NCBI RefSeq assembly: GCF_904846625.1
Contig: NZ_CAJHBL010000001.1
Span: 676,806-740,805 of the forward strand
DNA length: 64,000 nucleotides
DNA from: Psychrobacter sp. JCM 18900
GTDB taxonomy: Bacteria > Pseudomonadota > Gammaproteobacteria > Pseudomonadales > Moraxellaceae
Direction of reading: 5' to 3'
Position numbers and translations under genes: made by a program. The notes below the pieces were generated by a model that was not told the DNA's origin, did not search any database, and saw nothing but the letters and a program-made list of their open reading frames with translations. Numbering within the stretch: position 1 is the first letter of the stretch; the number at the start of each line of letters is the position of its first letter. This document shows positions 50,380 to 59,953 of this stretch, in pieces.

Positions 50380-52524
50380 ATGACTATATCTCAATCTCCT
50401 AAACCGTCGACTGAAGATAGCTCTGAAAGTAGCACGGCTCAAAACTTAGGGTCACACACTTCTGCTAACCCTTCAAACAGCTCAGATAGCTCAAACAACT
50501 TAGATAATTCAGATAACTTGAATAATTCAGCAAAAATCAATACCGTTAATCACCCTGCACCAGGCAAGCCTATTATGGAGTTGTCTGGCATTATCAGAGA
50601 GTTCCCTGCTGGTGAGCAAACTATTCGTGTCTTACATGATATCAATCTAACTATCAATCAAGGCGAGATGGTCGCCATCATTGGACAGTCAGGCTCTGGT
50701 AAGTCCACCTTGATGAATATCTTAGGTTGTCTAGATCAAGCCACCGCTGGCGATTATAAGATTTACGGTCAATCCGCTCGTAAGCTTGATGCCGATCAGC
50801 TGGCCGAACTGCGCCGTGAGCACTTTGGGTTTATTTTTCAGCGCTATCATTTGCTTGGGGATATCAGTGCCAAAGACAACGTGGCCGTCCCTGCCGTGTA
50901 TGCGGGCATGGATACCGAAGCACGCACCAATCGTGCTGAGAAGCTATTAACGGATTTGGGCCTTGGCAATAAGGTCAATAACCGTCCCAATCAGCTCTCA
51001 GGTGGACAGCAGCAGCGTGTTTCTGTTGCTCGTGCACTGATGAATGGTGGTGACGTTATTTTGGCAGATGAGCCAACGGGTGCCCTAGACAGCAAATCTG
51101 GCGAAGATGTCATGGCGATTTTGCATGACCTCAGCGCACAAGGTCATACCATTATCATGGTCACACATGATCCAAAGCTGGCAGCGCAAGCGGAGCGTGT
51201 GATTGAGTTAAAAGATGGCTATGTCATCGCTGACTATCAAACTGAGCATTACAAGCACACAGACAAAAAACCAGAGTCTATCCTTGGTGAACATCGAAAA
51301 AGTGCCTTTGGCAGTTTCATAGATCGATTGCTTGAAGCGTTTAAAATGTCTTTGCTGGCCATGCGCGCGCATAAGATGCGTACCCTACTGACTATGCTCG
51401 GCATTATCATCGGTATCGCTGCGGTTGTATCTATCGTAGGTCTTGGACAAGGCTCTCAGCAGCAAATCCTTGCCAATATCAGCTCGTTAGGTACCAATAC
51501 CATTACCGTCAATGATGGCTACCCTAGAGGCGACCCTAGACGCCGCTATAATGATGACAACTTGACGCCAGAAGACGCCGAAGCGGTCGGCAATCAGCCC
51601 TATATTATCAGCGTTAGCCCTCAGGTAAATGCTAACTCTAGCGTGCGCTATCGTAGTATACAAGAGGACGCTACCGTCAACGGCGTTGGCGAAGACTATC
51701 TAACCGTCACTGGTGAGACATTGGCATTGGGTCAAGGGTTTGATGCAAAAAGCGTCACATTACGTAGTCAAGATATCATCATCGATGATAATGCCAAGCA
51801 GACCTTTTTCTCAGATATTGATAATCCTGTTGGCGAAGTGATATTGGTTGGTAGTGTGCCTGGACGCGTGATTGGCGTCCTTGAAGAGAGCGATGGTGGT
51901 TTTGGCCCCAGTGTGACAACGCCTACCATCTATATGCCTTATACAACGGTAATGTCGCGTGTCACGGGTAGTACCAATATCGATCGCTTTGTAGCGTTGT
52001 TAGATGACAGTATCTCTTCTAGTGCCGCAGAGACGGCCATCTCTGACTTGATAGAGAGTCGCCATGGCAAAGATGACTTTGAGCTGCGCAATTCAGACTC
52101 TATCCGTCAAACCATTGAATCGACGACAGGCACGATGACATTACTTATCTCATCGGTCGCGGTTATTTCATTGATCGTCGGCGGTATTGGGGTGATGAAC
52201 ATTATGCTGGTCTCTGTCACTGAACGCACTAACGAGATTGGCGTACGTATGGCAGTGGGTGCGCGTCAGAGCGATATCATGCAACAGTTCCTCATTGAGG
52301 CCGTTCTGGTCTGTATTTTAGGGGGGCTGATTGGTATTGGACTGGCCTTTGCCATTGGTGAGTTAATTAATAGTGTGGGCGGTGATAATTTCAAAGTTAT
52401 CTATTCATCAACCTCTATTATTGCCGCTTTTGTTTGTTCGACGTTAATTGGCGTAGTATTTGGATTCTTGCCAGCGCGTAATGCTGCCAAACTAGATCCT
52501 GTTGAAGCACTTTCTCGAGACTAA
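50380..52524 (+). CDS. macB: Macrolide-type ABC exporter MacB
   Basis: 714 residues. ATPase domain (about 65-290) with Walker A GQSGSGKST, signature LSGGQQQR, Walker B VILADEPTGALD and the H-loop THD. Four membrane helices follow (one near 340, three near 590-705) around a large periplasmic domain. The first ~55 residues are a disordered S/N/D/T-rich leader absent from typical MacB (~648). An internal ATG before ELSGIIREF would give the usual length, and neither start has a strong ribosome site. Confidence 0.94.
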   Translation: MTISQSPKPSTEDSSESSTAQNLGSHTSANPSNSSDSSNNLDNSDNLNNSAKINTVNHPAPGKPIMELSGIIREFPAGEQTIRVLHDINLTINQGEMVAIIGQSGSGKSTLMNILGCLDQATAGDYKIYGQSARKLDADQLAELRREHFGFIFQRYHLLGDISAKDNVAVPAVYAGMDTEARTNRAEKLLTDLGLGNKVNNRPNQLSGGQQQRVSVARALMNGGDVILADEPTGALDSKSGEDVMAILHDLSAQGHTIIMVTHDPKLAAQAERVIELKDGYVIADYQTEHYKHTDKKPESILGEHRKSAFGSFIDRLLEAFKMSLLAMRAHKMRTLLTMLGIIIGIAAVVSIVGLGQGSQQQILANISSLGTNTITVNDGYPRGDPRRRYNDDNLTPEDAEAVGNQPYIISVSPQVNANSSVRYRSIQEDATVNGVGEDYLTVTGETLALGQGFDAKSVTLRSQDIIIDDNAKQTFFSDIDNPVGEVILVGSVPGRVIGVLEESDGGFGPSVTTPTIYMPYTTVMSRVTGSTNIDRFVALLDDSISSSAAETAISDLIESRHGKDDFELRNSDSIRQTIESTTGTMTLLISSVAVISLIVGGIGVMNIMLVSVTERTNEIGVRMAVGARQSDIMQQFLIEAVLVCILGGLIGIGLAFAIGELINSVGGDNFKVIYSSTSIIAAFVCSTLIGVVFGFLPARNAAKLDPVEALSRD

Positions 52525-52651
52525 TAATCGATTATTGACTCGCTTTAGCCAAAAATAGAGCAGTCAATATCGATATAATGGCAAAAATTTAAAGAAACTG
52601 GAATAAATTGGCAATTTTATAAGAGAATTACACTTTTTTTATCATGTGGGG

Positions 52652-52679
52652 TTGTAATTGTCATAATAATATATATAAT
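52652..52679 (+). promoter_or_regulatory. Promoter of the tRNA-Lys genes
   Basis: TTGTAA (52652-52657), 16-base spacer, TATAAT (52674-52679), about 40 bases before the first tRNA. A good sigma70 match in the right place. Confidence 0.6.
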
Positions 52680-52718
52680 GTGCTCTCACGTTTAGGGATA
52701 CAAACACTTTAAACGTTA

Positions 52719-52794
52719 GGGCTGTTAGCTCAGTTGGTAGAGCAGTTGACTTTTAATCAATTGGTCCCGCGTTCGAGTCGCGGACAGCCCACCA
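52719..52794 (+). tRNA. tRNA-Lys (anticodon TTT), copy 1
   Basis: 76 bases, CCA encoded. Acceptor GGGCTGT pairs with ACAGCCC; D-arm GCTCAGTTGGTAGAGC; anticodon stem GTTGA/TCAAT with loop CTTTTAA, anticodon TTT; T-arm with TTCGAGT. All four arms close. Confidence 0.97.
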
Positions 52795-52953
52795 TATTTA
52801 GTTTAATCTTTATTAATCGTTCTGCCCTATCCGGTAGTAGACTGATAAAGGTAAGTTTAAAAAACATCGTTCAGATGTTTAGTTTTAGAAAGTTCTTTAG
52901 TTAGAATTTTCTCTTGCAGAGTTAGAAAGCATCGCTTTTTTATATACTCTTCA

Positions 52954-53029
52954 GGGCTGTTAGCTCAGTTGGTAGAGCAGTTGACTTTTAATCAATTGGT
53001 CCCGCGTTCGAGTCGCGGACAGCCCACCA
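52954..53029 (+). tRNA. tRNA-Lys (anticodon TTT), copy 2
   Basis: Identical in all 76 bases to the copy 235 bases upstream, including CCA and the seven bases after it (TATATTTA-like flank). Probably one transcript. The 159-base spacer contains a small hairpin (AAACATC/GATGTTT near 52862-52880). Confidence 0.97.
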
Positions 53030-53036
53030 TATTTAG

Positions 53037-53073
53037 AAAGCCCAGTTACTATCTTAGTAATTGGGCTTTTTTT
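53037..53073 (+). terminator. Terminator of the tRNA-Lys transcript
   Basis: AAAGCCCAGTTACT / AGTAATTGGGCTTT with one G-T wobble, a 5-base loop, and a run of seven T. Confidence 0.9.
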
Positions 53074-53129
53074 CGTCTGAGCTTTTTAAACGTTTTTTTA
53101 GCTATTAGTTTCTTAACTTTTATATACCT

Positions 53130-53918
53130 CTACTTATTATGCTTACGTTTAAACAGTCGAAAGTTATCTCTCTTGCGCCATAGTAGTTTATGTCTGATCG
53201 TATCCTTGATGGTACGTGGATGCTTGGGCGCATGAGCGATAAACTCATCAAACTCTGCCTCACTCATCGCCAGCTCTCGTCCATGTGCCATCATCACCAT
53301 TGACGGTTGTAATGCCCTAATTTTTTTTAGCGACTGGACATAGTCTTTAGGGTAATAGACAGGAAATGGTGCTACGAACTTATGGCGCAACTTAATGATT
53401 AAATCAGCGGTGTATACTTCACGACTAGGCAGATGAAACAATGATAAATCACGATCCGTATGACCTGGCGTCTCTAATACTTGCCACTCATCGAACTTTG
53501 GCACAAGCTCACCATCTGTGACGGTGATATCCGGTTTCAGACTTGCCGAGTAATATAGGTTTTTAAATGGTTTACCTTGACGTCTGGCCACATAATATCC
53601 TAGATGTATATCTACGAAGTGCATCGTGCGCCCACCAATACCGCTATACCACTGCTTTTTTCTATCTGTTGAGACAATCAGACAGCCCGTCTTTTCTCGA
53701 AACTTATTCGCACCACCTGCATGATCCGGATGCATATGCGTGACCACTACTACTTTTAGGTCGGTGACGGGTCGTTTTAACGTTGTCTTAATATAGTCAA
53801 GCACCATCGGTACATCAGCACGGCAGCAGCCATCTAACAGCATTATTTTATCTGGATATACTGCCAGATAGCTACTCTGGATATATCCTTCTAAACGTAC
53901 AATTTCACATAGACTCAT
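53130..53918 (-). CDS. Metallo-beta-lactamase-fold hydrolase
   Basis: 262 residues. Metal-binding motif H-M-H-P-D-H-A-G near residue 61, further ligands in TPGHTDRD and in MMAHGREL near the C-terminus. The fold family includes glyoxalase II, lactonases and other hydrolases; the substrate cannot be assigned. The basic C-terminal tail (RHKLLWRKRDNFRLFKRKHNK-like) is notable. AGGGAA lies 6-7 bases before the ATG. Monocistronic. Confidence 0.88.
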   Translation of the reverse strand: MSLCEIVRLEGYIQSSYLAVYPDKIMLLDGCCRADVPMVLDYIKTTLKRPVTDLKVVVVTHMHPDHAGGANKFREKTGCLIVSTDRKKQWYSGIGGRTMHFVDIHLGYYVARRQGKPFKNLYYSASLKPDITVTDGELVPKFDEWQVLETPGHTDRDLSLFHLPSREVYTADLIIKLRHKFVAPFPVYYPKDYVQSLKKIRALQPSMVMMAHGRELAMSEAEFDEFIAHAPKHPRTIKDTIRHKLLWRKRDNFRLFKRKHNK

Positions 53919-54243
53919 TGGTGTTCCCTACCTCATTCGTCGTTATTATTGTGAGGCTTTTGTTCAGTTTTATAGCCAATCTTTAGTATAGCGCCCGTCA
54001 CTACAAATAAAATGATTTTGAGTGAACGCTTGTGACTATATATAGAAGTCATGGGGCATACAGAGACAATGCGACTAATAACGATTAATAAATAACTATT
54101 AGCACCTATATACATGACTTTTATCTGTGAAAATTCTCACCTTATTAGCAAAAAGCAAAAACCCAGCGCTTAGGCTGGGTTTAAGGAAACACTTAATATC
54201 TTATTTGTTATCTTAGATAATTCGTAAATTACCTACTTATCAA
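53919..54243. other. Intergenic region between the metallo-hydrolase and catalase genes
   Basis: 325 bases. Both genes lie on the minus strand, so this holds the metallo-hydrolase promoter and the catalase terminator (listed separately). The small open frame at 53933-54115 shows no coding character. Confidence 0.5.
54151..54183 (-). terminator. Terminator after the catalase gene
   Basis: AAACCCAGC / GCTGGGTTT hairpin with a 6-base loop; on the minus strand a T-rich run follows. Confidence 0.8.
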
Positions 54244-56331
54244 CTATGCAAGATCACGAACCTTTGGCTCACGTTCCCATAGACGAGACTTAGCATTACT
54301 AATAAAGGCATCTAACTCAGCCAATGGCGTCACAAACTCATCTTTTTCAACTGGCAGTTTACTTAGGATAAATTCATCAGTCGCACCGCAATAGGCGATG
54401 GCTTTGCAATGATTGTACGCATCATTGAACCAATCTAATGCTGAGCTGTCTTTTGCGAGCTTTTTAGCTTGGTCAGGCATGATGATACTAACGACGGCAT
54501 CAAACATCACTGACGGACCACCAGCGAGGCGCTCATCAGCTTGTATGCGTGTACCATCATCTAATACGACTTCTTTGTTAGGCGCTACAATCTTGACACT
54601 AGCACCCTGCGCTTTGGCAGCATCTTCAAATTTTTTGACTTCACTACTATTAGAACCTTCTGCGACTAAGATACCAATCATGCGACCTTTTAGGCTATCA
54701 GGCGTTAGGCCAATAGTTTGTACCGCTTTAGAGGTTCCCAAGTCTTGGACAGGTGCAGCCGCGTCAGCTGGCTCTGGTAGCTCCATACCCAAGGCCGTTG
54801 CTACGCGATTGGCCAAGTCTTCATCGATATGAATCAAATGGCTAAGCATACGCGTACGCACATGGGCTGTATCTACTTTACCTAGCTCAAACGCATAAGC
54901 GGTTGCAATATGGGCTTGCTCAGTTGCTGTCTGACTACGGTAGAACATACGTGGCTGACTATAGTGATCGGCAAAGCTCTCGTCACGTACGCGGCCTTTT
55001 ACGCCATCATCTAGTTGCTCATGGAATGAATTGAATCCACGTTTAGTGCTTTCACGAGGACGAGTTGGATCTAGGCTTTGTGGCTCATAGAGTACACGCG
55101 TCTTTGGCACTTGCATCTGCATATGACCATCTTGCTGATTGTTAGCAAACGGACATTTTGGCGCATTAATAGGAATCTGGGCAAAGTTTGGCGAGCCTAG
55201 ACGTGATAGCTGAGTGTCTAGATAACTAAACAAACGACCTTGTAATAATGGGTCATTACTGAAATCAACACCCGGTGGCAGATGCGATGGGCAGAATGCT
55301 ACCTGCTCAGTCTCTGCAAAGAAATTATCTGGATAACGGTTCAATACCATCTTACCCACGACTTTTACTGGTACCAATTCTTCTGGAATCAGTTTTGTCG
55401 CATCGAGATGATCAAATGGGAATTCGTTGGCTTCTTCTTCAGTAAATAACTGCACGCCAAATTCCCATTCAGGATAGTCGCCATTATTGATTGACTCAAA
55501 CAAATCACGGCGATGATAGTCAGGATCAGCACCTGAGATTTTCACTGCCTCATCCCACGTGGTTGACTGTACGCCCAATACTGGCTTCCAATGGAAACGT
55601 ACAAAGGTGCTCTTACCGTCTTTATTGATTAAGCGATAGCTATGAATACCGAAGCCTTCCATCATGCGTAGGCTACGTGGCAGACCGCGATCACTCATCA
55701 GCCAAATTAGATTGTGCATGGTTTCAGGACTTAGTGAGACAAAATCCCAAAACGTATCATGAGCAGAAGCTGCTTGCGGGAAACCACGATCTGGTTCTGG
55801 TTTTACCGCATGAATCAAATCTGGAAACTTCATCGCATCTTGGATAAAGAAGATTGGCATGTTGTTACCAACAATGTCCCAGTTACCTTCTTCCGTATAA
55901 ATTTTCACAGCAAAACCACGCACATCGCGTGGCGTGTCTTTTGAGCCTTTATTACCCGCTACTGTTGAGAAACGCGTAAACAATGGCGTTTGCTTACCTG
56001 TTTCGGTCAACACTTTAGCAGTCGTATACTCTTCTAGTGACTCTGTTAGCTCAAAATAACCGTGTGCTGCGCTACCACGAGCATGGACGATACGCTCAGG
56101 GATACGCTCATGGTCAAAATGATTGATTTTTTCACGTAATACAAAATCCTCTAACAGCGTCGGTCCACGTGAACCTGCTTTTAAAGAGTTTTGGTTATCA
56201 GCGATAGCCACACCTTGCTGCGTGGTCAATACTTTAGTGTCGTCGCCTGCACGCTGATGAGTTTCACCACCATTGCCACGTTCAGTATTCATGTTTTTGG
56301 CGGGGTCAGTATGATCGATATTATTATTCAT
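54244..56331 (-). CDS. katE: Large-subunit catalase (HPII/KatE type)
   Basis: 695 residues. Catalase core with catalytic His83 in [10 protein letters not shown], Asn156 in GNNMPIFF, and the heme-ligand Tyr near residue 370 in [15 protein letters not shown]. The C-terminal flavodoxin-like domain (about 545-695; [12 protein letters not shown]...) defines the clade 2 large catalases. It breaks down H2O2 in the cytoplasm. The first ~50 residues are polar and disordered. Monocistronic with terminator; an inverted repeat lies just upstream. Confidence 0.96.
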   Translation of the reverse strand: MNNNIDHTDPAKNMNTERGNGGETHQRAGDDTKVLTTQQGVAIADNQNSLKAGSRGPTLLEDFVLREKINHFDHERIPERIVHARGSAAHGYFELTESLEEYTTAKVLTETGKQTPLFTRFSTVAGNKGSKDTPRDVRGFAVKIYTEEGNWDIVGNNMPIFFIQDAMKFPDLIHAVKPEPDRGFPQAASAHDTFWDFVSLSPETMHNLIWLMSDRGLPRSLRMMEGFGIHSYRLINKDGKSTFVRFHWKPVLGVQSTTWDEAVKISGADPDYHRRDLFESINNGDYPEWEFGVQLFTEEEANEFPFDHLDATKLIPEELVPVKVVGKMVLNRYPDNFFAETEQVAFCPSHLPPGVDFSNDPLLQGRLFSYLDTQLSRLGSPNFAQIPINAPKCPFANNQQDGHMQMQVPKTRVLYEPQSLDPTRPRESTKRGFNSFHEQLDDGVKGRVRDESFADHYSQPRMFYRSQTATEQAHIATAYAFELGKVDTAHVRTRMLSHLIHIDEDLANRVATALGMELPEPADAAAPVQDLGTSKAVQTIGLTPDSLKGRMIGILVAEGSNSSEVKKFEDAAKAQGASVKIVAPNKEVVLDDGTRIQADERLAGGPSVMFDAVVSIIMPDQAKKLAKDSSALDWFNDAYNHCKAIAYCGATDEFILSKLPVEKDEFVTPLAELDAFISNAKSRLWEREPKVRDLA

Positions 56332-56891
56332 AAAAAATCCTAGCTAATAGATTGAGAGTGCTCTTTTAAATCATTAAAAGAGTGCCTACACAGGTTTAAT
56401 ATCCTTTGAGATAGTGGTGACTTCATCTGTCATTTATTTATCTGTGTCTTCAGCATTGTCGAGCGTTAAATTAATACCGCACTAAAATTCGTAAAGGAAT
56501 AATAGGCTTAGGACTTATACTACCCAAAAAATAAGTCAAATATAGTTGCGTATATAGTAAACCTTGTTGATGTTTGGTTAAGGTCTATAGACGCTATAAA
56601 CCAGCTGCTTTAGATGGTCTTAAAGGCGCATAAACGTTAACAATAGAATCTTGTAATGTAGTTATTCTTTAAGGTATGCTTTTTACGCAGTACTAGAGAC
56701 TATTGATAAATAAATTGGCATGGTTTTAGCCTTATATTTATCTTTTTTATATCGTTGGATTCAGATAATTTCGATACAAGAAAACCGAGCGCAAGTTATA
56801 CATTAGTATGGTTAGTGAAAATGACGTTGTAGCGGTTTTATATGGATTTGACAATGCGACTATTTTTTATATAACTATAAGGCTACCTACC
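56332..56891. other. Intergenic region between divergent katE and a hydrolase gene
   Basis: 560 AT-rich bases. Near katE is a perfect 9-base inverted repeat, CTCTTTTAA (56361-56369) and TTAAAAGAG (56374-56382), spaced by 4 bases, in the leader or promoter of katE. In-frame codons upstream of the hydrolase start (from 56808) do not look coding. Confidence 0.5.
56361..56382. promoter_or_regulatory. Inverted repeat in the katE leader
   Basis: CTCTTTTAA-ATCA-TTAAAAGAG, 30-51 bases before the katE start codon. Could be an operator or an mRNA hairpin; no known consensus is matched with confidence. Confidence 0.4.
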
Positions 56892-57683
56892 ATGTTACCA
56901 ACTCTAAGCTCCCCGATTAAAAAACCTTATCACTCATTGCTAGTAGGCGCGTCAATGGGTCTAATGGCATTAACGTTCAGTCAAACAGCTGCTGCTATCA
57001 CGACCAAAAACGTGACCTATACGGTCGATGATAAAGCGTACGAAGGCTATTACGCCAAGGCGGATAAGCCAAACGCACCTTTTATCTTATTGATTCATGA
57101 TTGGGATGGTCTAACTGACTATGAGCGCAAACGTGCTGATATGTTAGCGGCTGAAGGCTACAACGTATTGGCAGCCGATATGTTTGGACAAGGCATTCGT
57201 CCTACTTCTATCGAAGAAAACAAACGCCTAACTGGGGAGCTATATGATGATCGTAATAAAATGCGTCGCATATTGGCAGGGGCACTGACAGCAGGACAAC
57301 TACAAGGCAATGATGTGCGTAAAGGCACGACCATGGGTTATTGTTTTGGCGGTACGGTCGCGTTAGAGCTTGCCCGTTCAGGTTTTGAGCAAAAAGCCTT
57401 TGTACCCTTCCACGGTGCATTCGACATTCCAACCGGTCAAAGCTATGACAAAACTACAGGAGAAATCCTAGTATTCCATGGCTCTGCTGACCAATCTGTC
57501 TCGCTAGAGAGCTTTGCGACTTTGGGCAAGACATTAGAAGCAGCCAAAATACCTCACGAAATGGTTACCTACAGCGGCGCACCACATGCCTTTAGCGTAT
57601 TTGGCAGCGATAGATATGATGCTCGCGCCGATGAGCGCTCTTGGAAACGCTACTTAGATTTTTTAGCAGAAGAATATAAATAG
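56892..57683 (+). CDS. Dienelactone hydrolase family protein, exported
   Basis: 263 residues. A signal peptide (basic start, hydrophobic LLVGASMGLMALTF, then QTAAA) precedes the alpha/beta hydrolase. Catalytic candidates are the nucleophile Cys in GYCFGG, Asp in FHGSADQS, and His in GAPHAFSV, the DLH triad. The likely location is the periplasm; the natural substrate is unknown, as for many DLH-like proteins. ATG 56892 is chosen for the signal peptide and AAGG about 10 bases upstream; the longer frame from 56808 lacks support. Confidence 0.9.
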   Translation: MLPTLSSPIKKPYHSLLVGASMGLMALTFSQTAAAITTKNVTYTVDDKAYEGYYAKADKPNAPFILLIHDWDGLTDYERKRADMLAAEGYNVLAADMFGQGIRPTSIEENKRLTGELYDDRNKMRRILAGALTAGQLQGNDVRKGTTMGYCFGGTVALELARSGFEQKAFVPFHGAFDIPTGQSYDKTTGEILVFHGSADQSVSLESFATLGKTLEAAKIPHEMVTYSGAPHAFSVFGSDRYDARADERSWKRYLDFLAEEYK

Positions 57684-57715
57684 TCTAACAGCGTAAAAAA
57701 TAAGAAAGCCTAACT

Positions 57716-57766
57716 AAAAAGCCACTTCAATCGATCATCTTCTGATCTTAATTGAAGTGGCTTTTC
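57716..57766. terminator. Bidirectional terminator
   Basis: AAAAAGCCACTTCAAT / ATTGAAGTGGCTTTT, a long perfect stem between convergent genes, with T-runs on both strands. Confidence 0.88.
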
Positions 57767-57786
57767 TGTTCTAAGAATTCGATGCT

Positions 57787-58476
57787 TTATATTTTTTGAA
57801 ATACTAATAGCTGATTATTAGCAGGCATTGCATATGTTTTTGAAATTTGTAGATGATGAGCATTTGCTAGACTGACAATGTCTTCTTTATCACGAATGCC
57901 GCTGGCAGGGTTGCCTGCTCTCAACATCGCATCAAATCGCTGATTACCTTCACTGGTATATTTACTATGCTCATTAAAAGGACCATATACAATCAGCTTA
58001 CCGTCCACAGGTAGCGCATCACTAGCCAATGCAAATAATCGCTCTACCAAAGCCCAGCTAATGATATGCAAAGTATTGGCTGTAAATATTACATCATAAG
58101 GTTTGTCTACATGACTGCTATTTAAATGACCACTATCTAAATGACTACTAACAGGTACTGAGTCATGCGCCAAATCAAACGCTAATGGCGAATATAAATT
58201 AGGTGCAGGATACGCATTATGCCAAGCAATGATATGGCGATGATTACTAATCACATCGCTGGTTTGCCATTGTATCTCAGGCAGATTAGGGGCAAAGTAA
58301 ACACTATGCTGACCTGTTCCAGAGCCAACTTCTAATACATGATTAAAGCCTTGTAGTTCTGTCTGGAGTACTTCTAGAATAGGCTGTTTATTATTTTCAC
58401 ACGCTTGAGAAAACGGCAATGCAGAAATATCTACTTTATTATTTGGATTATCACTCTCCAGATTATCGTCATGCAT
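57787..58476 (-). CDS. DUF938 SAM-dependent methyltransferase
   Basis: 229 residues. FSQACENNKQPIL near the N-terminus and motif I VLEVGSGTGQHSVYFA mark the DUF938 group of class I methyltransferases; substrate unknown. TANTLHIISW is the conserved post-motif region. A short degenerate repeat (SSHLDSGHLNSSH) lies near residue 115. GGAGG lies about 7 bases before the ATG. Confidence 0.88.
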   Translation of the reverse strand: MHDDNLESDNPNNKVDISALPFSQACENNKQPILEVLQTELQGFNHVLEVGSGTGQHSVYFAPNLPEIQWQTSDVISNHRHIIAWHNAYPAPNLYSPLAFDLAHDSVPVSSHLDSGHLNSSHVDKPYDVIFTANTLHIISWALVERLFALASDALPVDGKLIVYGPFNEHSKYTSEGNQRFDAMLRAGNPASGIRDKEDIVSLANAHHLQISKTYAMPANNQLLVFQKI

Positions 58477-58572
58477 TACTATCCTCCCAGACCTTTTTTT
58501 ATGCTCTCAGTATTGATAGCAGTAGATGAATAAGCACTGTCTAATACTGCCTGACTACCAAACAACTGACTA

Positions 58573-59037
58573 CTAGTAAATACCTGCCTCTACCCCAGCA
58601 GCAAGCGTCATAGCAAGCTCTTCTACTTGCTCAACAAAGCTCTCTTGCCAATCGCCTTGTAGTAACAGCGCCTCTTGAATCCATGACCAACGTAGCCCCG
58701 TTGTAATCGTTTTGAGCGCAAGCTTGGTACCTGTACCATCATGCCCTGCGCGTATATATACCGCAAATGGCATGCCCTGCTTTTTCTCTAATATAGGATA
58801 GTAGCAACGATCAAAAAAGTCCTTGGTCAGCCCTGCCATATACGCCAGATTCTCAGTCGTACCTAGCAGTAACGCATCAGCAGCCAACACGTCTTCAGGC
58901 TGCGTATCCTGCGGTGATTTCAAAATGACAGTGATATCTATATCAGGATGATTGGCACCGTCATAAGCTGCCTGCGCCAATTTCTGAGTATTGGGCGATG
59001 GCGTATGAGCGACGATGAGTAAAGTCTTAGTAGACAT
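58573..59037 (-). CDS. Flavodoxin-like NAD(P)H-dependent oxidoreductase family protein
   Basis: 154 residues. Flavodoxin fold with the FMN phosphate loop AHTPSPNTQKLA near residue 10 and GTTENLAYMAGLTKDFFDRCY near 65. It probably reduces quinones or other small molecules with FMN; the substrate is not known. ATG 59037 lies one base after the OsmC stop; an overlapping ATG at 59055 is possible. Operon with the OsmC gene, suggesting a redox-stress role. Confidence 0.82.
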   Translation of the reverse strand: MSTKTLLIVAHTPSPNTQKLAQAAYDGANHPDIDITVILKSPQDTQPEDVLAADALLLGTTENLAYMAGLTKDFFDRCYYPILEKKQGMPFAVYIRAGHDGTGTKLALKTITTGLRWSWIQEALLLQGDWQESFVEQVEELAMTLAAGVEAGIY

Positions 59038-59038
59038 A

Positions 59039-59452
59039 TTAGGCGTCTGTGCCATTGTTAAACACTAGATTTTGAGTAATGGCAGGATCCAAGCTATTGC
59101 CTACTGGACAGGTCAACGCGGTTTTATAAAACCGTTTTAAGGTACTCTCGTCCAATGCTTTCGAAAAATTAACCACAACGTGTATTTCACTTACACGTCT
59201 TGGTTTCGCCGCCATGACTTTGGTAACTTCTGCGGTCGTACCTGAGATATCGATGTCCATCGCTTCGGCTTTGATACCAATAATTGTTAAGATACAACTA
59301 CCCAAACTGGTCGCTAGTAAATCAGTCGGTGAAAACGCTTCGCCCTTACCATGATTGTCCGTTGGCGCATCAGTAATGATTCGATTATTCGACTGTAGGT
59401 GAATGGCTTGGGTGCGTAAATTGCCTTGGTAGGTTACTTTTGATGTTGTCAT
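59039..59452 (-). CDS. OsmC family peroxiredoxin-like protein
   Basis: 137 residues. OsmC/Ohr fold with one Cys in LGSCILTIIGIKAEAM and a second in ALTCPVGNSLDP, the two redox Cys of the family. The sequence is closer to the YhfA/OsmC-like group than to Ohr. Reduces organic or lipid hydroperoxides in known members. First gene of a two-gene operon. Confidence 0.9.
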   Translation of the reverse strand: MTTSKVTYQGNLRTQAIHLQSNNRIITDAPTDNHGKGEAFSPTDLLATSLGSCILTIIGIKAEAMDIDISGTTAEVTKVMAAKPRRVSEIHVVVNFSKALDESTLKRFYKTALTCPVGNSLDPAITQNLVFNNGTDA

Positions 59453-59953
59453 GGGGGTTCTCTTTGATAGTTGTTGTTGAACTACTGGTTTTCAATAGAG
59501 TATTGTTTTTTGACTATAAAGTTAAATGCACAATTTAAAATAATATATTTAAAACTAATTGAATTGCTTGACATTACCAGTATCCGCACGATCTACAAAA
59601 AAGGCTATTGTTTTGGTTGTCTACACAATCGACCTGAGCGCCAACTATGGCATGATATGAGGACAGAGCAACAACGCGAGGTATAAGGCTTATCGCTGGG
59701 TGCAAGCTGCGTATAGAACAGATGAGACAGCGTAAAGATGAGCAATTGAGGTTTGATTTTAAAGAAACGATAGAGATAGGTGAATTATTTTGAGGGATAA
59801 ATTTATAAAATACATACAAGAAAATTTCGTTTTTATTAGTTGAAACGTCTAGTTTTGGACTTAGATGATTAAAAAATGGTTTATATATAACACCCTATCT
59901 AGCAATAAAAGTTGTGATATCTTACTGATAAACTTTCTCTAAAATTGTATTAA
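59453..59953 (+). other. Intergenic region with a possible gene remnant
   Basis: 501 bases without an intact gene. A + strand frame ending at TGA 59791-59793 gives a K/E/R-rich, protein-like end (MRQRKDEQLRFDFKETIE, then IGELF), but upstream its frame breaks and the other frames are open in patches, as expected of a decayed gene. No start codon with a ribosome site is seen. From 59800 on the DNA is AT-rich and featureless. Confidence 0.3.

Noticed and set aside
54413..54832. 139-codon + strand frame inside katE
   Set aside because: Shadow of the well-conserved catalase C-terminal domain.
59574..59819. 81-codon minus-strand frame as a gene
   Set aside because: Cys/Ser-rich composition unlike protein, no ribosome site, and the + strand has better protein-like sequence.
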